From: Sandaracinaceae bacterium
GTDB taxonomy: Bacteria > Myxococcota_A > Polyangia > Polyangiales > JADJQN01
Assembly: GCA_016712745.1 (NCBI GenBank)
Contig: JADJQN010000003.1
Location: 1,683,501-1,747,500 of the forward strand
Length of the DNA stretch: 64,000 bases
Direction: 5' to 3'
A model generated the notes under the pieces. That model made no database searches, was not told the DNA's origin, and was given only the letters and a program-made list of their open reading frames with translations. The translations under genes were made by a program, and so were the position numbers. Positions 8,523-16,881 of the stretch are shown piece by piece. Position 1 is the stretch's first letter; every line of letters begins with the position of its first letter.

Positions 8523-8963
8523 CTAACGCCCAGTACTCCCAAACCCACCATCGCCGCGCGATGTCGTACCGAGCGCATCGGCGGTCGCAACTTCGCTCAC
8601 GGCCACACGCGTGACCGGCGCAACGACCAACTGCGCGATTCGATCACCCGGCTGAATCGTGTGCGCGACTTGTCCGAGGTTGATGAGCAGCACGGCAACC
8701 TCGCCGCGATAGTCTTCGTCGAGGGTGCCGGGGGAGTTAACGCAAGTGACGCCGTGCTTCGAGGACAAACCAGATCGCGGACGCACTTGGCCTTCGTGCC
8801 CACGCGGCAACGCGATCGACAAACCGGTTGGCACTGCGCGGCGCTCACCCGGTTGCAGCGTGAGAGGTGCATCGAGTGCAGCTGCGAGATCGAGGCCTGC
8901 CGCGCCGTCGGTTGCGTACGCTGGAATTGAAGCGAGCCCGGGACGCAGGATGAAAACCTGCAT
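8523..8963 (-). CDS. dut: Deoxyuridine 5'-triphosphate nucleotidohydrolase
   Basis: dUTPase hydrolyses dUTP to dUMP and pyrophosphate, keeping uracil out of DNA. The trimeric dUTPase motifs are present in order: AGLDLAA (motif 1), RPRSGLSSKHGV (motif 2), GTLDEDYRGEV (motif 3), GDRIAQLVV (motif 4) and RGDGGFGSTGR (motif 5). The start at the ATG of 8963 gives 146 residues, matching the family N-terminus (VFILRPG); a TTG at 8996 would add 11 residues. It lies 38 bp after pnp on the same strand, so co-transcription with pnp is likely. Confidence 0.95.
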   Translation of the reverse strand: MQVFILRPGLASIPAYATDGAAGLDLAAALDAPLTLQPGERRAVPTGLSIALPRGHEGQVRPRSGLSSKHGVTCVNSPGTLDEDYRGEVAVLLINLGQVAHTIQPGDRIAQLVVAPVTRVAVSEVATADALGTTSRGDGGFGSTGR

Positions 8964-9001
8964 CACCGGGCTCGTGGTTGAGCTTCGTTCAGTCAAAGGG
9001 C

Positions 9002-11320
9002 TTAGGCCTGCGGTGCTCCGCCGCCGCCTTCGCCACCACCGCCGCCGCCACCTTCGGTGCGCGGAGCTTGGTCGCGGCGCGGGCCACGGTCATCGCGACG
9101 CGGGCCGCGATCACGATCGCGTCCGCCGCCGGGGCCGCCACGACCACCGCGGTCATCGCGGGAACGACCACCGCCGCCGCCGCCGGGTCCACGATCATCG
9201 CGGCCACGAGCTTCGCGCGGGGCTTGCTCCACGTAGCCTTCCGGCTTCGGGTACAAATCCTTGCGGCTCAAGCGCACGCGACCTTCGCGGTCGATGTTGG
9301 TGACCTTCACGTCGATGGTGTCACCGAGCTTCATGAAGTCTTCGACTTGGTTTACGCGTGACCAGTCGATGTCCGAGATATGACACAGGCCGTCGTGGCC
9401 CGGCATGATCTCGAGGAAGGCACCGTAGGCCTCGATGCGGCGAACAACGCCCTTGTAGGTTGCGCCGATCTCGGGCTCTTGCGTAAGGCCCTTGATGATG
9501 TCGATGGCGCGCTGTGCTGCTGCGCTGTCCGACGATGCAATCGCGACGGTGCCGTCGTCTTGCACGTCGATCTGCACGCCCGTCTGATCGATGATCGCCT
9601 TGATCATCTTGCCGCCTGGGCCGATGACGAGACGGATCTGGTCGGGCTTGACCTTGAGGGTCGTGATGCGCGGTGCATGTGCCGACAGGTCAGCACGATG
9701 CGTGGCCATCGCTTCCTTCATCTTGCCAAGGATGTGCAAGCGGCCTTCGCGCGCCTGATCCAACGCCTGGGTCATGATCTCGCGCGACAAGCCGCCGATC
9801 TTGATGTCCATCTGAATGGCGGTAACACCCTTCGAGGTGCCGCAGACTTTGAAGTCCATGTCGCCGAGATGATCTTCGTCGCCAAGGATGTCGGTAAGGA
9901 CAGCGTGCTTGCCGCCTTCCATGATGAGACCCATCGCAACGCCAGCAACGGGCGCCTTCAACGGGACGCCCGCGTCCATCAACGCAAGTGCGCCGCCGCA
10001 GACCGAAGCCATCGAGGATGAACCGTTCGACTCGGTGATCTCCGAGACGATACGAATCGTGTACGGGAACTCTTCCTTCGACGGGAGCATGCCGAGCAAC
10101 GAACGCTCAGCCAGATTTCCGTGACCGACTTCGCGACGACCGGGGCCGCGCATGGGCTTGGTCTCGCCGACCGAGTAGGGCGGGAAGTTGTAGTGAAGCA
10201 TGAAGCGCTTGAAGTGATCGCCGGTGAGCGAATCGATGCGCTGCTCATCTTGGCCTGTGCCAAGCGTTGCTGCGACAATCGCTTGCGTCTCGCCGCGTGT
10301 GAACAAGCACGATCCGTGTACGCGGGGAAGAAGACCGGTCTCGATCGAGATCGGGCGAACCGTCGTCGTGTTGCGGCCGTCGACGCGGCGCTTCTCGTCA
10401 ACGACTTGCTTGCGCATCGTTGTGTACTTGAGGTCTTCGTAGGCTTGCTTGATGTTCGCCTCTTCGCCCGGGAACTCCGAAGCGAGAGCCATCACAACTT
10501 CCTTCTTGATCTCCTTGAAGCGGCCGTAGCGCGCATGCTTCTCGTGCACGTTGCAGGTCTCAATCGTCTTGCTCTCGCCGACAGCTTTCACGCGCGCAAC
10601 GATCTCTGCGGGGATTTCAGCAACCGTGAATGAGTTCTTCGGCTTGCCAGCGGCTTCGCGCATGCTCTCGATGAGCTTGATGCTCGGCTGAATCGCTGCA
10701 TGTCCGAAGTACAAAGCTTCAAGAAGCTCCGACTCGGTCATCTCGGCGCATTCGCCTTCAACCATCATGATGGCGTCCTTGGTGCCTGCGAGGATGAGCT
10801 CGCAATCACTCTTCTCGATCTCTTCGTAGCTGGGGTTTGCGATGAACTTGCCGCCAACGCGTCCGATACGAACGCCGCCAATCGGGCCGGCCCACGGAAT
10901 ATTGCTGATGTGAAGGGCAGCCGATGCGCCCACCATCGCAAGCACGTCGGTCGGGTTCTCTTTGTCGTGCGAGAGCACGGTCGCGATGACCTGAATGTCG
11001 TTGCGGAAACCTTCCGGGAAGAGCGGACGGCACGGACGATCGATCAAGCGTGACGTAAGAACCTCTTCATCGCGAAGACGACCTTCGCGCTTGAAGAAGC
11101 CGCCGGGGATCTTGCCCGCTGCGTACGTCTTCTCGACGTAGTCAACGCTGAGGGGGAAGAAGTCTATGCCGGGGCGGGGCTCCGAGTTACCAACGGCGGT
11201 AACGAGGACAACGCTTTCGCCGCAAGTGACGAGCACAGCGCCGTGCGCCTGCTTCGCGATGCGACCTGTTTCCAATGTGATCGTGCGATCGCCGATCTTG
11301 ACTGTTTCTCGAATGAACAT
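9002..11320 (-). CDS. pnp: Polyribonucleotide nucleotidyltransferase
   Basis: PNPase degrades RNA 3' to 5' by phosphorolysis and is a component of RNA decay complexes. The product is 772 residues: two RNase PH domains (LLPRVHGSCLFTRGETQ; FKRFMLHYNFPPYSVGE; VPLKAPVAGVAMGL), a KH domain (IRLVIGPGGKMIKAII) and an S1 domain (GATYKGVVRRIEAYGAFLEI). The C-terminus is an unusually long Gly/Arg/Asp-rich tail of about 70 residues. The ATG at 11320 has CAGGAG upstream and gives the standard N-terminus MFIRETVKIG. rpsO lies directly upstream, the common rpsO-pnp order. Confidence 0.97.
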   Translation of the reverse strand: MFIRETVKIGDRTITLETGRIAKQAHGAVLVTCGESVVLVTAVGNSEPRPGIDFFPLSVDYVEKTYAAGKIPGGFFKREGRLRDEEVLTSRLIDRPCRPLFPEGFRNDIQVIATVLSHDKENPTDVLAMVGASAALHISNIPWAGPIGGVRIGRVGGKFIANPSYEEIEKSDCELILAGTKDAIMMVEGECAEMTESELLEALYFGHAAIQPSIKLIESMREAAGKPKNSFTVAEIPAEIVARVKAVGESKTIETCNVHEKHARYGRFKEIKKEVVMALASEFPGEEANIKQAYEDLKYTTMRKQVVDEKRRVDGRNTTTVRPISIETGLLPRVHGSCLFTRGETQAIVAATLGTGQDEQRIDSLTGDHFKRFMLHYNFPPYSVGETKPMRGPGRREVGHGNLAERSLLGMLPSKEEFPYTIRIVSEITESNGSSSMASVCGGALALMDAGVPLKAPVAGVAMGLIMEGGKHAVLTDILGDEDHLGDMDFKVCGTSKGVTAIQMDIKIGGLSREIMTQALDQAREGRLHILGKMKEAMATHRADLSAHAPRITTLKVKPDQIRLVIGPGGKMIKAIIDQTGVQIDVQDDGTVAIASSDSAAAQRAIDIIKGLTQEPEIGATYKGVVRRIEAYGAFLEIMPGHDGLCHISDIDWSRVNQVEDFMKLGDTIDVKVTNIDREGRVRLSRKDLYPKPEGYVEQAPREARGRDDRGPGGGGGGRSRDDRGGRGGPGGGRDRDRGPRRDDRGPRRDQAPRTEGGGGGGGEGGGGAPQA

Positions 11321-11408
11321 GATTTGACTCCTGTCCCGATGGCGCAGCTGTGCGCGGGGACGTCCTCTGGGCGCACCGATGGAAGGTGGCGAGGACAAAC
11401 TCCTGATG

Positions 11409-11443
11409 AAGAAAAAGCCGCGTGCACCATGCGCGCGGCTTTC
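11409..11443 (-). terminator. Rho-independent terminator after rpsO
   Basis: On the minus strand a GC-rich stem (agccgcgcgc / gcacgcggct, plus coordinates 11416-11440) is followed by TTTTT. It lies about 15 bp past the rpsO stop and upstream of pnp, so it probably separates or attenuates the two genes. Confidence 0.8.
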
Positions 11444-11458
11444 ACAGCAGGTCCGGGA

Positions 11459-11728
11459 CTACTTACGAATCCCGAGTGAGTTGATGATGGTGCGGTAACG
11501 ATCGACGCTCTTCGTACGAAGATAGTCGAGCAACCGACGGCGCTGGCTGACCAGCATCAAGAGACCGCGGCGCGAGTGATGATCCTTCGCGTGCGTCTTG
11601 AAGTGCTCGGTCAAATACACGATGCGCTCGGTAAGAAGTGCAATCTGAACTTCGGGAGAACCGGTATCGCCCGCGTGACGTGCGTACTTCCCGATGACTT
11701 CTGTTTTTTGTTCTGCTTGAAGCGTCAT
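11459..11728 (-). CDS. rpsO: 30S ribosomal protein S15
   Basis: The 89-residue S15 binds the central domain of 16S rRNA early in 30S assembly. The sequence matches throughout: YARHAGDTGSPEVQIALLTERI, LTEHFKTHAKDHHSRRGLL and RRRLLDYLR. The start at 11728 gives the standard length and N-terminus MTLQAEQK; the frame is open further upstream but that extension has no similarity to the family. Followed by a terminator and then pnp. Confidence 0.97.
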   Translation of the reverse strand: MTLQAEQKTEVIGKYARHAGDTGSPEVQIALLTERIVYLTEHFKTHAKDHHSRRGLLMLVSQRRRLLDYLRTKSVDRYRTIINSLGIRK

Positions 11729-11883
11729 TTCGATGACTCGTCTTGTTATCTTGTTTTTGGGAGGCGGGAGTATGCAGAGGGGCTTTCTATGCGTCAAGCC
11801 AACTGCGCCCAAAGCTTCAATGATTCCGATCCTTTGGGTGGCTTCACCCGCCGTGGTCCGCGAAATGTCTGGAATTATTCATT

Positions 11884-11921
11884 AAATAAAAAAGCGCGGT
11901 GCCCCGATGGGGACACCGCGC
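11884..11921 (-). terminator. Strong rho-independent terminator for the cupredoxin lipoprotein gene
   Basis: On the minus strand a 12-bp GC-rich stem with one bulge (plus coordinates 11894-11905 and 11909-11921) is followed by TTTTTTATTT. It lies about 27 bp past the stop at 11948. Confidence 0.9.
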
Positions 11922-11947
11922 CGCTTTGTACTGCCTGATGCGGAGGC

Positions 11948-12925
11948 CTAGAAGGAGCCGACTTCGACCACTCCGAGCATCGATGTGTGAATCGTGCAGT
12001 AGTACGGATACGAGCCGTTTGCGTTGAAGCGAAGGCAAACGCTTCCGCTTCCCGGCAGCGAGGCGTTGAACAGACCGCTGCTCACCGGAGCGCCCTCCGA
12101 CGAGGTGCGTGAAGTGACGGTGTGCGCAAACGAGTCCGAGTTATTGAACTGGACGATGTTGCCGGCGCCGACGAACACGGGACTGGCTGCGAAGCCTGCG
12201 CCCGCGCTCGCTGCAACAACTTCCGCCGGCGTTACACCTTCGCAGCTGACTTCTTCCACCGCAGCAATGCCCGCATCGGCTGCGCCCGCATCGGCTGCGC
12301 CTGCATCGGTTGCGCCGCCCGCATCCGTGCCGCCGCCTGCGTCGGTTTCAACGCCGCCGTCAGTTTCAACGGGTGCCGGAGCTGCGCATGAGCCATCGAC
12401 GTCGCACGTATTTGTCGCGCAATCCGTTGCCGACTCGCAGTCGGGGTAGCAGAGAGCTGCCGCCGAGAACGTGAAGCAACGCGAGCCCGTGGGACAATCG
12501 CTTGTCGAGGTGTAGGTCGATGCGCTTGCGCAGGGGATCAAGCAGATGCCCGTACCGCCGCCGCCCGAGCCGTCGCAAATTGCGCCGCTGTCGGTGCATG
12601 TGCCCGCTGGATTGCTTTCGCTTCCACCGGTGCACGTTCCGCCGAACGAGTTCGCTGCGCGGTCGCTGCCCAGAAGTCCGCCGTTGCAACCGGCGCCTGA
12701 GCTGAGGTTCGTGCCTTGCTCGCCTGCACAAAGATCGGTTCCACCGCCGCCCGCATCGCGACCCGCGTCGACGCGCGGTCCGCTGTCGGTTCCTGCGCCC
12801 AGATCAGACGCCGTGCCGGAATCCGTTCCCGGACCTGCATCCGTCGCGTTGCTCGCGTCGTCTCCACAGCCAGTCACGCAGACCAGCGCGACGCATGCCC
12901 CCACCAAAATCAATCGCATTGACAT
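11948..12925 (-). CDS. Lipoprotein with C-terminal cupredoxin (plastocyanin-like) domain
   Basis: This 325-residue protein has a signal peptide with lipobox VTGC (Cys20) and ribosome site GGAG before the ATG. A long Asp/Ala/Gly linker is followed by a Cys-rich region (residues about 65-180) and a second Asp/Ala linker of imperfect DAG repeats. The last 95 residues look like a type-1 copper domain: FAHTV supplies the first His, and YYCTIHTSMLGVVEV supplies Cys, His and Met ligands. It probably acts as a surface-anchored copper/electron-transfer protein; redox partner unknown. A strong terminator follows. Confidence 0.85.
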   Translation of the reverse strand: MSMRLILVGACVALVCVTGCGDDASNATDAGPGTDSGTASDLGAGTDSGPRVDAGRDAGGGGTDLCAGEQGTNLSSGAGCNGGLLGSDRAANSFGGTCTGGSESNPAGTCTDSGAICDGSGGGGTGICLIPCASASTYTSTSDCPTGSRCFTFSAAALCYPDCESATDCATNTCDVDGSCAAPAPVETDGGVETDAGGGTDAGGATDAGAADAGAADAGIAAVEEVSCEGVTPAEVVAASAGAGFAASPVFVGAGNIVQFNNSDSFAHTVTSRTSSEGAPVSSGLFNASLPGSGSVCLRFNANGSYPYYCTIHTSMLGVVEVGSF

Positions 12926-13010
12926 AAGCGCTCCTTAAAAAAGACCTTCAACCCAAGTCCGAGCGCCTAGCTTATCCGGGCGGGCGTCTTTGTACACCTC
13001 GCAAGTCGAT

Positions 13011-13292
13011 CTATTGGGGTGAGTTTGGGGCGGGTGTAGGAGTCGCTGGCGTTGCTTCGAGCACGACTCCGGCGGGCTGAGGCGAGGTGAATCGGTCGTT
13101 TTGAAAAGCGTCGTTGTTGCTCTCGTCGTTTTCAGGGGGCACGCCGGCGTTGTTCGTTTGAGATTCGCGAGACACGGTTGCCGGGGTGCGCGGTTGTTCG
13201 GCAAATCCGTTGGCGCCGCAAGCCGCCGTCGCTAGTGCTGTCGCGACGAGCGCGAGTCGAACGCCGTTCAAGTTGAGAGATAAGTGTTTCAT
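13011..13292 (-). CDS. Small lipoprotein, Asn/Pro-rich
   Basis: The ATG at 13292 follows GAGG and opens a signal peptide ending TAAC (Cys25 or nearby). The mature part of about 70 residues is hydrophilic and disordered (TNNAGVPPENDESNNDAFQN, TPATPTPAPNSPQ). No domain was recognised. It lies just upstream of the cupredoxin lipoprotein on the same strand, 85 bp away. Confidence 0.65.
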   Translation of the reverse strand: MKHLSLNLNGVRLALVATALATAACGANGFAEQPRTPATVSRESQTNNAGVPPENDESNNDAFQNDRFTSPQPAGVVLEATPATPTPAPNSPQ

Positions 13293-13365
13293 CGCTTCAT
13301 CCTCTGGCTGATCCCCATCTAGGGTCAAGCTGCGGGATCGGCGAGGCTTGTGTTACTAGAGGCGC

Positions 13366-14220
13366 ATGAAAGTCTTCATTGCCGTCGACATGGAAGGCGC
13401 AACCGGCGTTGCGCATCGCGAGCATCTCCTGCCGGGTGGCAACGACTATGAGCGCGCGCGCAGGTGGCTTACCAGTGATGTGAATGCTGCGGTCCAAGGC
13501 GCCGTGGATGCAGGCGCCGACGAGGTTTACGTCAACGATGGCCACGGGAATATGCGCAACATCATCATCGACGACTTGCACGAGGCGGCGCGTCTTGTGG
13601 TCGGCCCCGCGCAATCGAAGAATAAACCTCTTGTGCAGGTCACCGGCATCGAAACAGAAAAGTTCGATGCTGCGATGCTCGTTGGCTTTCACTCACGCGC
13701 TGGGACGCCCGGCGGCTTGTTGAGCCACACCTGGGTCGGACTGTTGGTGCACGAGATTCGCCTGCAAGGGAAGGTCGCCGGCGAAGCGTTGCTCGATGCT
13801 GCGATTGTTGGTCACTACGGCGTACCCGTCGTGCTCGTAACCGGCGCTGACGATGCATGCCGAGAAGCGAAAGCCGATCTCGGCGATGACTTGATCGCCG
13901 TCGAGGTAAAGAAGGCACTCGGGCCGAGCGCGTGCGCAAGCCTTACGCCCAAGCGCACAGCTCCAATGATTCGCGAAGCAGCATCGCGCGGGGTTCGCGA
14001 GCGTGCGTCACGCAAGCCGTGGACGACCACGAGCCCCGTGACGATGGACGTTGAGTTTCATCGTCGCGAAATGGCGCAGCGCGCGCTCGAGCTCGGCGTA
14101 GGCGAACGCGTCGGCGAACGCTGCGTTCGTTACGAGGCCAAGGACGTTCCGAGTGCGACACTTCATTTGTGGCGCGGCCTTGAAGAGGCGCTTCGCGAAG
14201 ATGGATCGTTTTTGAAATAG
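13366..14220 (+). CDS. M55 family D-aminopeptidase (DppA-like)
   Basis: The M55 zinc peptidases release N-terminal D-amino acids, for example from D-Ala-containing peptides. The family signature DMEGATGV is at residues 8-15, with metal ligands D8 and E10; NDGHG (His about 60) and GFHSRAG (His about 104) follow, and VAGEALLDAA supplies the conserved Glu. At 284 residues the length matches the family. No signal peptide, so cytoplasmic. The gene is monocistronic or followed by the J-domain gene after 181 bp. Confidence 0.9.
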   Translation: MKVFIAVDMEGATGVAHREHLLPGGNDYERARRWLTSDVNAAVQGAVDAGADEVYVNDGHGNMRNIIIDDLHEAARLVVGPAQSKNKPLVQVTGIETEKFDAAMLVGFHSRAGTPGGLLSHTWVGLLVHEIRLQGKVAGEALLDAAIVGHYGVPVVLVTGADDACREAKADLGDDLIAVEVKKALGPSACASLTPKRTAPMIREAASRGVRERASRKPWTTTSPVTMDVEFHRREMAQRALELGVGERVGERCVRYEAKDVPSATLHLWRGLEEALREDGSFLK

Positions 14221-14310
14221 AATGTGCGGACACGATTTGAGAGGTGGGCGGGCAACAAACACCCCAGTGGTTTCCGGTCGAGCTGCCGCTTTCGAATCCG
14301 AGGTTGGAGA

Positions 14311-14409
14311 ATGTCCGCTATTCCAGTTCACGGCGGTGCCCGCAAGGAGATGATTCGCCGCTTTTTTGACGTAAAACGTCCCGCGCCGCTAGCTCGTGCG
14401 TATGGGTGA
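14311..14409 (+). CDS. Candidate small ORF upstream of the J-domain gene
   Basis: An ATG at 14311 opens a 32-codon frame (MSAIPVHGGARKEMIRRFF...) whose TGA at 14407-14409 overlaps the ATG region of the next gene. The purine run ggttggag precedes it, but spacing is tight. It could be a leader peptide coupling translation of the J-domain gene, or chance. Confidence 0.25.
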   Translation: MSAIPVHGGARKEMIRRFFDVKRPAPLARAYG

Positions 14410-15055
14410 AGCGAAAATCTCGCGTGAAGAGCTGAAAGTAGCCTGCGACTTAGTCTTTGGGGTCGGCATCATCGCGCCCGATGAGCTTCGCTGCAAAGTG
14501 ACGCCGGTGGTGCTCAAGGCCATCTACCGACGGCGCGTGCGGGAAGTGCATCCGGATCGTGCAAGCGCGCTCGGCGTTTCCTCGGCGACCCTCCACGAGC
14601 TCTTCCGAAAGATGCAAAGTGCATTCGAGCTGGTGCAGCGTGTCGTCGTCGAGGGCGTGGCCGTGAGCGGAGATCCCACACCAGCACGCTTTCGCTTCGC
14701 GGAGTTCCTGGTACGCACCGGCCGCATTTCGCGCGACACGATGGTTGAGGCAGTTCGCTGGCAACGACGTCAACGCCCAAGCGTTGGGCGCTTGGCGGTG
14801 GAAGCTGGCTTTATGACCGACGATCAGGTTTGGGAAGTGCTTCACGAGCGCCGCAAGTCGCATGCGTTCGCTGAGCGTTTCGTGGAGTTCGCGTGCAAGC
14901 GTGGCTATCTGTCGCAGATGCAGGCCAGCGCCGTGGTGGCGAAACAGGAGCGCATGCATCGCCGCATCGGCGAGTACTTTATCGAGCAGCGCCTTTTTGA
15001 CGCTGACACAATCGCGGCCTTTGCTGTCGAACAAACTCGGTTTGCCTCGGCCTGA
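14402..15055 (+). CDS. J-domain-like protein with MshEN-like C-terminal half
   Basis: The 217-residue product starts with a J-domain-like helical segment carrying HPD (REVHPDRASALGVS, residues about 48-61). The second half (from about residue 100) contains two repeats resembling the MshEN/GspE N-terminal module (FLVRTGRISRDTMVEAVRWQ; GRLAVEAGFMTDDQVWEVL; GEYFIEQRLFDADTIAAF). HPD motifs recruit and stimulate DnaK-type chaperones; MshEN-like modules occur in type II/IV secretion ATPases and can bind c-di-GMP, but ligand residues were not verified. A GTG at 14396 is an alternative start. Confidence 0.65.
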   Translation: MGEAKISREELKVACDLVFGVGIIAPDELRCKVTPVVLKAIYRRRVREVHPDRASALGVSSATLHELFRKMQSAFELVQRVVVEGVAVSGDPTPARFRFAEFLVRTGRISRDTMVEAVRWQRRQRPSVGRLAVEAGFMTDDQVWEVLHERRKSHAFAERFVEFACKRGYLSQMQASAVVAKQERMHRRIGEYFIEQRLFDADTIAAFAVEQTRFASA

Positions 15056-15076
15056 CGACGGCACCACATACATTCT

Positions 15077-15403
15077 ATGTCTAACGTGGTTGCCATTGTG
15101 GTGTTCGGGCTGGTGATCTCGCTTCCGGCTTCGCTTTCGGCGGACGAACCGGTCGATCATCCTGAGTGCATCGAGGTGACGGGCCGCGCTCAATACAGCG
15201 GCTATGGCTTCAATCACATCGTTCATTTGCACAATAGCTGCGTAAGCGCCGCGACGTGTCGTGTCTCCACCAATGTGAATCCGGCGCAGGTCAGCGTGCA
15301 GCTCGCAGCCGGAGAAGCAAGAGATGTGCTGACCTTTCGCGGCTCGCCAGCGAGCGCGTTTCAACCTCGCGCCCAATGCGTTCTTTCAACTACTTCGCGT
15401 TAG
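15077..15403 (+). CDS. Small exported protein
   Basis: This 108-residue protein begins with a signal peptide (VVAIVVFGLVISLPASLSA, then DEPVDHPEC). The mature domain has four cysteines and looks like an immunoglobulin-like or beta-sandwich fold (GRAQYSGYGFNHIVHLHN, CRVSTNVNPAQVSVQL). No family was recognised. Its stop overlaps by four bases the stop of the convergent methyltransferase gene. Confidence 0.65.
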   Translation: MSNVVAIVVFGLVISLPASLSADEPVDHPECIEVTGRAQYSGYGFNHIVHLHNSCVSAATCRVSTNVNPAQVSVQLAAGEARDVLTFRGSPASAFQPRAQCVLSTTSR

Positions 15404-16182
15404 CGCTTGGCCCAGATCAAGATGCGCTTGAAAGCGTAGAAATACGGATCGCTTGCGCCCAAACGCGGCAGCAGCACTTCCGTATATCGCGCAACGAAGC
15501 GTTCATAATCTCTGTCGCTTAGGTCTTTTTTATAGGCAGTGAGCATCGTGCCTTTCACCCATTCGACGACATGGTGTCGCGTGCGCAGTAGATGCCCATA
15601 GACCTGCAAGCGGACGTGCTGCTTCTGAAAACCCAGCTCGTTCAATATCGTCGCGTAATCTTCAGGGCGTAGGACATTCACCGGCCGGTCTTCGGTCTTC
15701 CACAACGAACGAAAGCTCGGCTCGCGGGCGACTTCTTTCGCCACGAGGTGTGAAGGATGGTCAAAGTTGGCCGGCATTTGAATAGCTAGCTGTCCGCCCT
15801 CGGCCACCAGTGACGCAATACGCGGCAAGAGCCTCGCATGGTCTTGCAACCATTGAAGTGCCGCATTGCTCAAGACCAAATCGAACTGTGCCGGGGGCGT
15901 AAATTCAGAGATGTCAGCGTGTGCGAAACGCAGCGAAGCGCTCGCGAATGCAGCGCTCTTCTCGAGCATTGCGCGCGAGCTGTCTACGCCGAGCGTTTCT
16001 TTCGCGCGCAAAGTTTCATGCGCGTATTTCGTTAACTCCCCAGTCCCGCAGCCAAGGTCGAGCACACGCATCGCTTCGCGTGGTTGCACGAGCGCGAGCA
16101 GATCGAAGAAAGGCTGCGATCGCTGCTCCTGAAAGAGCGCGTACTGCGCAGGGTTCCAGGTGTCGTTCGTGGTTTTCGTCAC
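15400..16182 (-). CDS. SAM-dependent methyltransferase, trans-aconitate methyltransferase-like
   Basis: The 260-residue cytoplasmic protein has the class I methyltransferase motif VLDLGCGTGELT (motif I), an acidic motif II region (LGVDSSRAML), ADISEF and LVLSNAALQWLQDH. The 'SNAALQWL' and 'PANFDHPSH' segments are typical of Tam, which methylates trans-aconitate. The C-terminal VVEWVKGTMLTAYKK also fits. The exact substrate is not proven. Confidence 0.8.
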   Translation of the reverse strand: MTKTTNDTWNPAQYALFQEQRSQPFFDLLALVQPREAMRVLDLGCGTGELTKYAHETLRAKETLGVDSSRAMLEKSAAFASASLRFAHADISEFTPPAQFDLVLSNAALQWLQDHARLLPRIASLVAEGGQLAIQMPANFDHPSHLVAKEVAREPSFRSLWKTEDRPVNVLRPEDYATILNELGFQKQHVRLQVYGHLLRTRHHVVEWVKGTMLTAYKKDLSDRDYERFVARYTEVLLPRLGASDPYFYAFKRILIWAKR

Positions 16183-16215
16183 GTTTGTTGATCATTCATA
16201 ACCGGCCCTGAAACA

Positions 16216-16863
16216 ATGTCGATGATGATCGTGCGCATCGGCGTCTTGGTCCTATTTCTTGGCGTTTCTGTCTCGGCAAAGGCGCAAAGCGCGCCTTTTC
16301 TTGCCTGCGGCCAGTCCGACGGCACAGCCCAGTGGGGACCCTTCTCAGTCGGCATGTACGTGAAGCTTGGCGTGCATCGCGCGGTGAGCGGCGTGAAGAA
16401 CTGGAACGAGAGCATGGACACCTTCGCGGGCAGTCATACACGCGTGACGGAGCTTGCCGGTGTCGATGACGTCGGATGCCTTGGCGTGCGCGTGTCCATC
16501 GACGGCGGCGAATACTTTTGGCGCGTGCGCGACATGCTGATGCTGCCCAGCGCAGAAGTTCGCCCGCCGCTCGCGGCCACAAGTCGCGAGCTCGATCTGT
16601 GCCGAGGAACACCGGAGTACGGGCCCGTTCTCGTCGGCACGACGGTGCGCCTCAAGCGCCATCGCGCTTACGGCGGAGATGACGACTGGACAGACGAGAT
16701 GAGTACGTTCGTCGGCCACGAAGCTCGCGTCGTAGCGCTTGTGGGTGTCGATGACGTCGGCTGTTCGGGTGTGCGCGTCGATGTCGACGGAGGCGAGTGG
16801 TTTTGGCGCGTGCGCGACTTGAACCTCGACGCCCAATCAACGTCGCAAAACGCGGGCCCGTAG
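16216..16863 (+). CDS. Exported protein with two tandem copies of a WRVRD-ending repeat
   Basis: This 215-residue protein has a signal peptide ending AKA (about residue 23). The mature part is two tandem copies of an approximately 75-residue unit, residues about 29-107 and 127-202. Each unit carries GxxVxLxxHR, then W..EM.TF.G...RV..L.GVDDVGC.GVRV..DGGE.FWRVRD. The two copies are nearly superimposable, so an internal duplication is clear. The unit was not matched to a named family; a small all-beta fold seems likely from the alternating pattern. Confidence 0.75.
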   Translation: MSMMIVRIGVLVLFLGVSVSAKAQSAPFLACGQSDGTAQWGPFSVGMYVKLGVHRAVSGVKNWNESMDTFAGSHTRVTELAGVDDVGCLGVRVSIDGGEYFWRVRDMLMLPSAEVRPPLAATSRELDLCRGTPEYGPVLVGTTVRLKRHRAYGGDDDWTDEMSTFVGHEARVVALVGVDDVGCSGVRVDVDGGEWFWRVRDLNLDAQSTSQNAGP

Positions 16864-16881
16864 CCCCAAGCTCAGCGTACC

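Noticed and set aside
8964..8996. TTG start of dut at 8996
   Set aside because: The ATG at 8963 matches the normal N-terminus of dUTPases and no ribosome site favours the TTG.
9380..10633. Plus-strand reading frames opposite pnp
   Set aside because: They are shadows of pnp's codon usage on the other strand, with no family match.
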